Assembly: GCF_012223425.1 (NCBI RefSeq)
Contig: NZ_CP038799.1
Span: 5,440,249 to 5,504,248 of the forward strand
Length of the DNA stretch: 64,000 bases
Direction: 5' to 3'
Source: Mycolicibacterium frederiksbergense
Lineage (GTDB): Bacteria; Actinomycetota; Actinomycetes; Mycobacteriales; Mycobacteriaceae
The position numbers and the translations under genes are program-made. The notes below the pieces were generated by a model. The model saw only the letters and a list, made by a program, of their open reading frames with translations, did not search any database and was not told the DNA's origin. Position 1 is the first letter of the stretch. The number at the start of each line of letters is the position of its first letter. This document shows positions 60,423-64,000 of this stretch, one piece after another.

Positions 60423-61175
60423 CTACTTGGGGCGGCCGACCTCGTAGGTGCCGTTGTCGTCCTGGAACGTCACGGTGACCTGGCGTTTGGTGCCGTCGAT
60501 GCTGACCTGGCAGGTGAAGGTATCGCCCTTCTTCACCACGGGGCTGACGCCGTTATTGCACTGGACGTCCCTGACGTTCGTGGCACCGTATCCGTTGGCC
60601 TCGTCGGTCAGGATCTGCTGCACACCGGTCTGCGCGGCATCGACATCCAGGGTGGTGGTGACGAAGAAGCCGGGCTTCCAGAATCCGAGGACCAGCACCA
60701 CCGCGACGATCACCGCGACCAGCAAGCCGACCACGGTGCCGATCACGGCCAGCGATTTCTTCGAACCCTCTTCGGTGCCGGTGGGTCCGTAGGGAGAGTA
60801 TTGCTGCTGGTCGTACTGACCGGGCTGGCCGTAGGGCTGTTGGGGCTGGCCGTAGGGGGGTTGCCCGTAGGGCTGACCCGGCTGCTGCTGACCGTACTGC
60901 GGGTATCCCTGCGGCGCGTACGCCGTGGGCTGTTGGCCGTACTGGTCACCCTGCGGCGGCGGGTTGTACGCCGGCTGCTGGTACTGCGGATACTGCTGTG
61001 GCGCCTGCGGCTGCTGGTAGGCGGGTTGCTGCCAGGCGGGTGCATCGCCCGCGGGCTGCTCGGGCGTGGGCGGCGGCTGCCAGGCGGGCTGTTCACCCGG
61101 CGACGGGGCACCGCCGGACTGCGGCGGCTGACCTGACCACGCCTGCGTGGGGTCAGATCCCTGCGGTCCGCTCAT
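60423..61175 (-). CDS. DUF4333 membrane protein with Pro/Gln/Tyr-rich N-terminus (Rv2091c-like)
   Basis: A 250-residue protein: residues 1 to about 135 are low-complexity Pro/Gln/Tyr/Gly (repeats such as QPYGQP and PQYGQQ) and probably cytoplasmic, one membrane span follows (AVIGTVVGLLVAVIVAVVLVLG), then an extracytoplasmic DUF4333 domain with two Cys (VQCNN, FTCQV). ATG 61175 has AGGAG seven bases upstream. Its place beside helY and the exonuclease matches Rv2091c. Function unknown. Confidence 0.85.
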   Translation of the reverse strand: MSGPQGSDPTQAWSGQPPQSGGAPSPGEQPAWQPPPTPEQPAGDAPAWQQPAYQQPQAPQQYPQYQQPAYNPPPQGDQYGQQPTAYAPQGYPQYGQQQPGQPYGQPPYGQPQQPYGQPGQYDQQQYSPYGPTGTEEGSKKSLAVIGTVVGLLVAVIVAVVLVLGFWKPGFFVTTTLDVDAAQTGVQQILTDEANGYGATNVRDVQCNNGVSPVVKKGDTFTCQVSIDGTKRQVTVTFQDDNGTYEVGRPK

Positions 61176-61213
61176 CGTGTCTCCTTGATCCGGGCTCGTT
61201 CTACGCCGCCACA

Positions 61214-63949
61214 CTACCCTGCATCAACTGCTACGACGCCTCGTCGAATGTCGGTGATGGCGCGTTTCGCGGCGGCCCGCAGAGCCGGTGTGGGCGCGGC
61301 GTTGCGGACCTGGTCCAGCAGATCGAGGACCTGGCGGCACCAGCGCACGAAATCTCCCGCCGACAGCGGGGATCCGCTGCCGCTGACATCCGATGCCGCC
61401 AGCGAGGACGCCAGGTCACCGGTGGTGGTCCATTGGTGGATGGCGGCGACGAAGCCGTCATCGGGTTCGCGGCTGTGCGCAATGCGTTGCCGCTGTTCAT
61501 CACTGCGGATCTGGGCCCACAGCCGGCGGGTGTCCGCCAGTGCGCGCCGGATGCCTCCGGTGGGGATCTGCAGGCCCTGCGGGCCGGTCCCGTCGCCGCG
61601 CGATTCGAACTGCACCGCCGAGACGACGGCTGCCAGCTCGGCCGGTGCCAGGCCCTCCCAAACCCCCTGGCGAAGGCATTCGGCGACCAAAAGGTCACTC
61701 TCGCTGTAGATCCGCGCGAGAAGCCGGCCGTCCTCGGTGACCTTCGGCGTGTCGCCCGCTCGATCGATGAAGCCTCGCTCGGTGAGCAGCACCAGAATCT
61801 TGTCGAAGGTGCGCGCCAAGGAATTGGTGGCGGCGGCGACCTTCTGGCGGATCTGCTCATTGTCCCGTTCGATGCGCAGATAGCGCTCGGCGGCGCGGAC
61901 CTGCGCCTCGCGGTCGGCCGCGCCGTGGGCCCGATGGCGGCGCAGTTGGTCGCGCAGGCCCGCCAGTTCCGGGTCCACATCGCGGTCACCGCCCTGCTCC
62001 CGGCGCCGGGACGGCACATCCAGGCCGGCGGCCGCGGACCGCAGGGCCGACGCCAGGTCGCGGCGTACCCGCGGCTGGCGGTGCTCGACCCGTTTGGGCA
62101 GGGTCATCGCCCCCAGCCGGGCGGACGCCCCGGAGTAGTCCGCCGACGAGATGCGCCCGGCCCAGCGGTGTTCGGTGAGGATCAGCGGCCGTGGATCGTC
62201 GCTGTCCTGGGCGGGTTCGAGCACCACCGCCAGACCACCGCGGCGGCCCTGGCTGATGGTGATGATGTCGCCACGGCGCAACCCGGCCAGCGCTTCGTCG
62301 GCCGCTCGGCGCCGGTGCAGCCGCGACGCCCGCGACTGACTGCGTTCCCGGGCGCTGATATCGGCCCGCAGCCGGGCATATTCGAGCATTTCGGGCTCAA
62401 GCCCGGCGGCGATCTCGGCGAGCATCCGCTCGCCGCGCTCGATCCCGCGCACCAGTCCCACCACCGAGCGGTCGGCCTGGAACTGCGCGAAGGACCGCTC
62501 CAGCAGTTGGCGTGCCAGGTCGGGCCCCATCTGCTGGACCAGATTGATCGTCATGTTGTACGACGGAGCGAAAGAACTCTTCAGCGGGAAGGTGCGGGTG
62601 GAGGCAAGCCCGGCCACCTCTGCCGGTTCGGCGGCATTGTCGTCGGCATGCCACAGCACCACTGCGTGGCCCTCGATGTCGATCCCGCGGCGGCCCGCTC
62701 GCCCGGTCAGCTGGGTGTACTCCCCCGGTGTCAGCGGGGCGTGCTGCTCACCGTTGTATTTGACCAGCCGCTCCAGCACCACGGTGCGGGCCGGCATATT
62801 GATGCCCAACGCCAGTGTCTCGGTGGCGAACACCGCCTTCACCAGCCCCGCGGTGAAGAGTTCCTCGACGGTGTGCCGGAACACCGGCAGCATGCCGGCG
62901 TGATGGGCCGCCAGCCCACGCAACAGACCTTCGCGCCACTCGTAGTAGCCGAGCACGCCCAGATCGGACTGGGCAAGGTCGGCGCACCGCCGATCGATCA
63001 CCTCGGTGATGCGGGCCCGCTCGTCGTCGTTCGTCAGACGCAGGGGCGCGCGCAGGCACTGCTTCACCGCCGCATCGCAGCCGGCCCGGGAGAAGACGAA
63101 AGTGATTGCCGGAAGCAGCCCTTCGGCGTCGAGGGTGGCGATGACATCGGGTCGAGACGGCCCACGGTTGCCGCCCGGACGGCCCTGCCTGCCCCGGTTG
63201 CGGCCGCGCGGCTGCCAGTCCGCCAGCCGGTCGGCCTCCCGGCGGTGCGCGATGTGACGCAGCAGGTTCGGGTCGACCAGCGTGGTCTGCCCGCCGCCCT
63301 CGAACAGGTCGAAAAGCCGTTTGCCGACCATCATGTGCTGGGACAGCGGCACCGGGCGGTGCTCGTCGACCACCACCGTGGTGTCCCCGCGGACGGTCTG
63401 GATCCAGCCGCCGAACTCCTCGGCGTTGCTCACCGTCGCGGAGAGGCTGACCAGTCGTACCTCTTCGGGCAGATGCAGGATCACCTCCTCCCACACTGCG
63501 CCGCGCATCCGGTCGGCCAGGAAATGCACCTCGTCCATCACCACGTGCGAAAGTCCCTGCAGTGCCGGTGAGTCGGCGTAGAGCATGTTGCGCAGCACCT
63601 CGGTGGTCATGATGACCACCGGGGCGTCGGCGTTGATCGACTGGTCTCCGGTGAGCAAGCCGACCCGGTCGGCGCCGTAGCGGCGCACCAGGTCGAGGTG
63701 CTTCTGGTTGCTCAGCGCCTTGATCGGGGTGGTGTAGAAGCACTTGCGGCCGGCCGCCAGCGCCAGGTGCACCGCGAACTCACCCACGACGGTCTTGCCC
63801 GCGCCGGTCGGCGCGCAGACCAGCACCCCATGGCCGGACTCCAGCGCGGCGCAGGCACGTATCTGGAAGGGATCGAGGCCGAACGGAAGTTGCGCGGAGA
63901 ATCCGAGCAGTTCCGGCCCGGACTCGGGTGGCCCGGATTCAGGTGACAT
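61214..63949 (-). CDS. helY: ATP-dependent RNA helicase HelY (Ski2-like)
   Basis: A 911-residue DExH helicase, close to M. tuberculosis HelY. Motif I is CAPTGAGKTVVGEF, motif II is VMDEVHFLADRMRG and motif VI is QLTGRAGRRGID, followed by winged-helix and helical domains and a long C-terminal region typical of the Ski2/Mtr4 group. It probably unwinds structured RNA during turnover. ATG 63949 overlaps the end of the upstream frame by 11 bases. Confidence 0.95.
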   Translation of the reverse strand: MSPESGPPESGPELLGFSAQLPFGLDPFQIRACAALESGHGVLVCAPTGAGKTVVGEFAVHLALAAGRKCFYTTPIKALSNQKHLDLVRRYGADRVGLLTGDQSINADAPVVIMTTEVLRNMLYADSPALQGLSHVVMDEVHFLADRMRGAVWEEVILHLPEEVRLVSLSATVSNAEEFGGWIQTVRGDTTVVVDEHRPVPLSQHMMVGKRLFDLFEGGGQTTLVDPNLLRHIAHRREADRLADWQPRGRNRGRQGRPGGNRGPSRPDVIATLDAEGLLPAITFVFSRAGCDAAVKQCLRAPLRLTNDDERARITEVIDRRCADLAQSDLGVLGYYEWREGLLRGLAAHHAGMLPVFRHTVEELFTAGLVKAVFATETLALGINMPARTVVLERLVKYNGEQHAPLTPGEYTQLTGRAGRRGIDIEGHAVVLWHADDNAAEPAEVAGLASTRTFPLKSSFAPSYNMTINLVQQMGPDLARQLLERSFAQFQADRSVVGLVRGIERGERMLAEIAAGLEPEMLEYARLRADISARERSQSRASRLHRRRAADEALAGLRRGDIITISQGRRGGLAVVLEPAQDSDDPRPLILTEHRWAGRISSADYSGASARLGAMTLPKRVEHRQPRVRRDLASALRSAAAGLDVPSRRREQGGDRDVDPELAGLRDQLRRHRAHGAADREAQVRAAERYLRIERDNEQIRQKVAAATNSLARTFDKILVLLTERGFIDRAGDTPKVTEDGRLLARIYSESDLLVAECLRQGVWEGLAPAELAAVVSAVQFESRGDGTGPQGLQIPTGGIRRALADTRRLWAQIRSDEQRQRIAHSREPDDGFVAAIHQWTTTGDLASSLAASDVSGSGSPLSAGDFVRWCRQVLDLLDQVRNAAPTPALRAAAKRAITDIRRGVVAVDAG

Positions 63950-64000
63950 CGTCGTCGGACAATCCCTGGGAGGCCACCGCGGTCGGCGGGGCGATCGGTT
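63939..64000 (-). CDS. tatC: Probable C-terminus of TatC, cut by the window end
   Basis: In the frame that stops at 63939 the last residues read PIAPPTAVASQGLSDDVT, which is acidic and Pro/Ala-rich like a cytoplasmic tail. Its stop overlaps the helY start. In M. tuberculosis tatC (Rv2093c) lies immediately upstream of helY, so the name is from order alone. Confidence 0.45.
   Translation of the reverse strand, partial: PIAPPTAVASQGLSDDDVT

Noticed and set aside
60998..63571. 857-codon open frame opposite helY and the DUF4333 gene
   Set aside because: Antisense to two clear genes, with composition typical of reverse-strand frames in GC-rich DNA.
1..64000. CRISPR arrays, tRNA or rRNA genes, insertion sequences, prophage
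   Set aside because: No regularly spaced repeats, cloverleaf-like sequences, transposase or integrase frames were recognised. The only tandem repeat is the 2 x 32 bp unit at 56.7 kb.

Overview
The window is chromosomal DNA from a high-GC mycobacterium, most likely an environmental, fast-growing Mycolicibacterium-type species. The evidence is an MmpL exporter, RbpA, the aerobic cobalamin genes cobN/cobG/cobH/cobIJ/cobK/cobM/cobL, F420- or PPOX-type flavin proteins, and an order of conserved genes that parallels the M. tuberculosis segments from Rv2045c (lipT) to Rv2074 and from Rv2089c (pepE) to Rv2092c (helY). Ppm1 and Lnt are separate genes here, as in fast growers. I see no tRNA, rRNA, CRISPR array, phage or insertion sequence.

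Layout. 1-12 kb: the 3' part of an epoxide hydrolase, an NCS1 permease divergent from a polyamine-type ABC operon (potABCD-like), a deazaflavin-type reductase, an EamA transporter, an SGNH lipoprotein, a thioesterase, and a NarL/DesK-type two-component system divergent from an mmpL gene at 12-14.9 kb. 14.8-29.6 kb: an accessory catabolic divergon. On the minus strand are a CbbO/NorD-like VWA protein, a CbbQ-like AAA+ ATPase, a type 1 periplasmic-binding-protein homologue without a signal peptide, an AveC-like membrane protein, an SDR, an aldehyde dehydrogenase, a P450, a SnoaL-like protein and a second SDR. On the plus strand are two acyl-CoA dehydrogenases, an SDR remnant and a regulator with two TetR domains. 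Two promoters of this region, one on each strand, share an almost identical -35/spacer/-10 sequence, which argues for one regulon.

29.6-45 kb: an RDD protein, an SCO6745-like protein, YnfA, an aminoglycoside-phosphotransferase-like fusion, a copper amine oxidase, then the conserved block lipT, lppI, rbpA, ppm1, lnt, an amidohydrolase, fxsA, and purU between two paralogous PPOX flavoproteins. 45-57.5 kb: cobalamin ring synthesis, cobN divergent from cobG-cobH-cobIJ, and convergent cobL-cobM-cobK, with a TetR/phosphotransferase pair between them. 56.7 kb holds a tandem 32-bp repeat that can be read as two coupled 11-codon ORFs running from the Rv2073c homologue into cobL. 57.5-64 kb: the Rv2074-like flavoprotein, pepE, a shortened VOC protein, a 5'-3' exonuclease, a DUF4333 protein, helY and the end of a probable tatC.

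Three genes (SDR at 15.5 kb, VWA at 24.5 kb, lnt at 41.0 kb) carry a one-base frameshift in a run of five G or C, and two (SDR at 27.7 kb, VOC at 59.2 kb) have lost an internal segment. Whether these are real mutations or sequence/assembly errors cannot be settled from the sequence alone.
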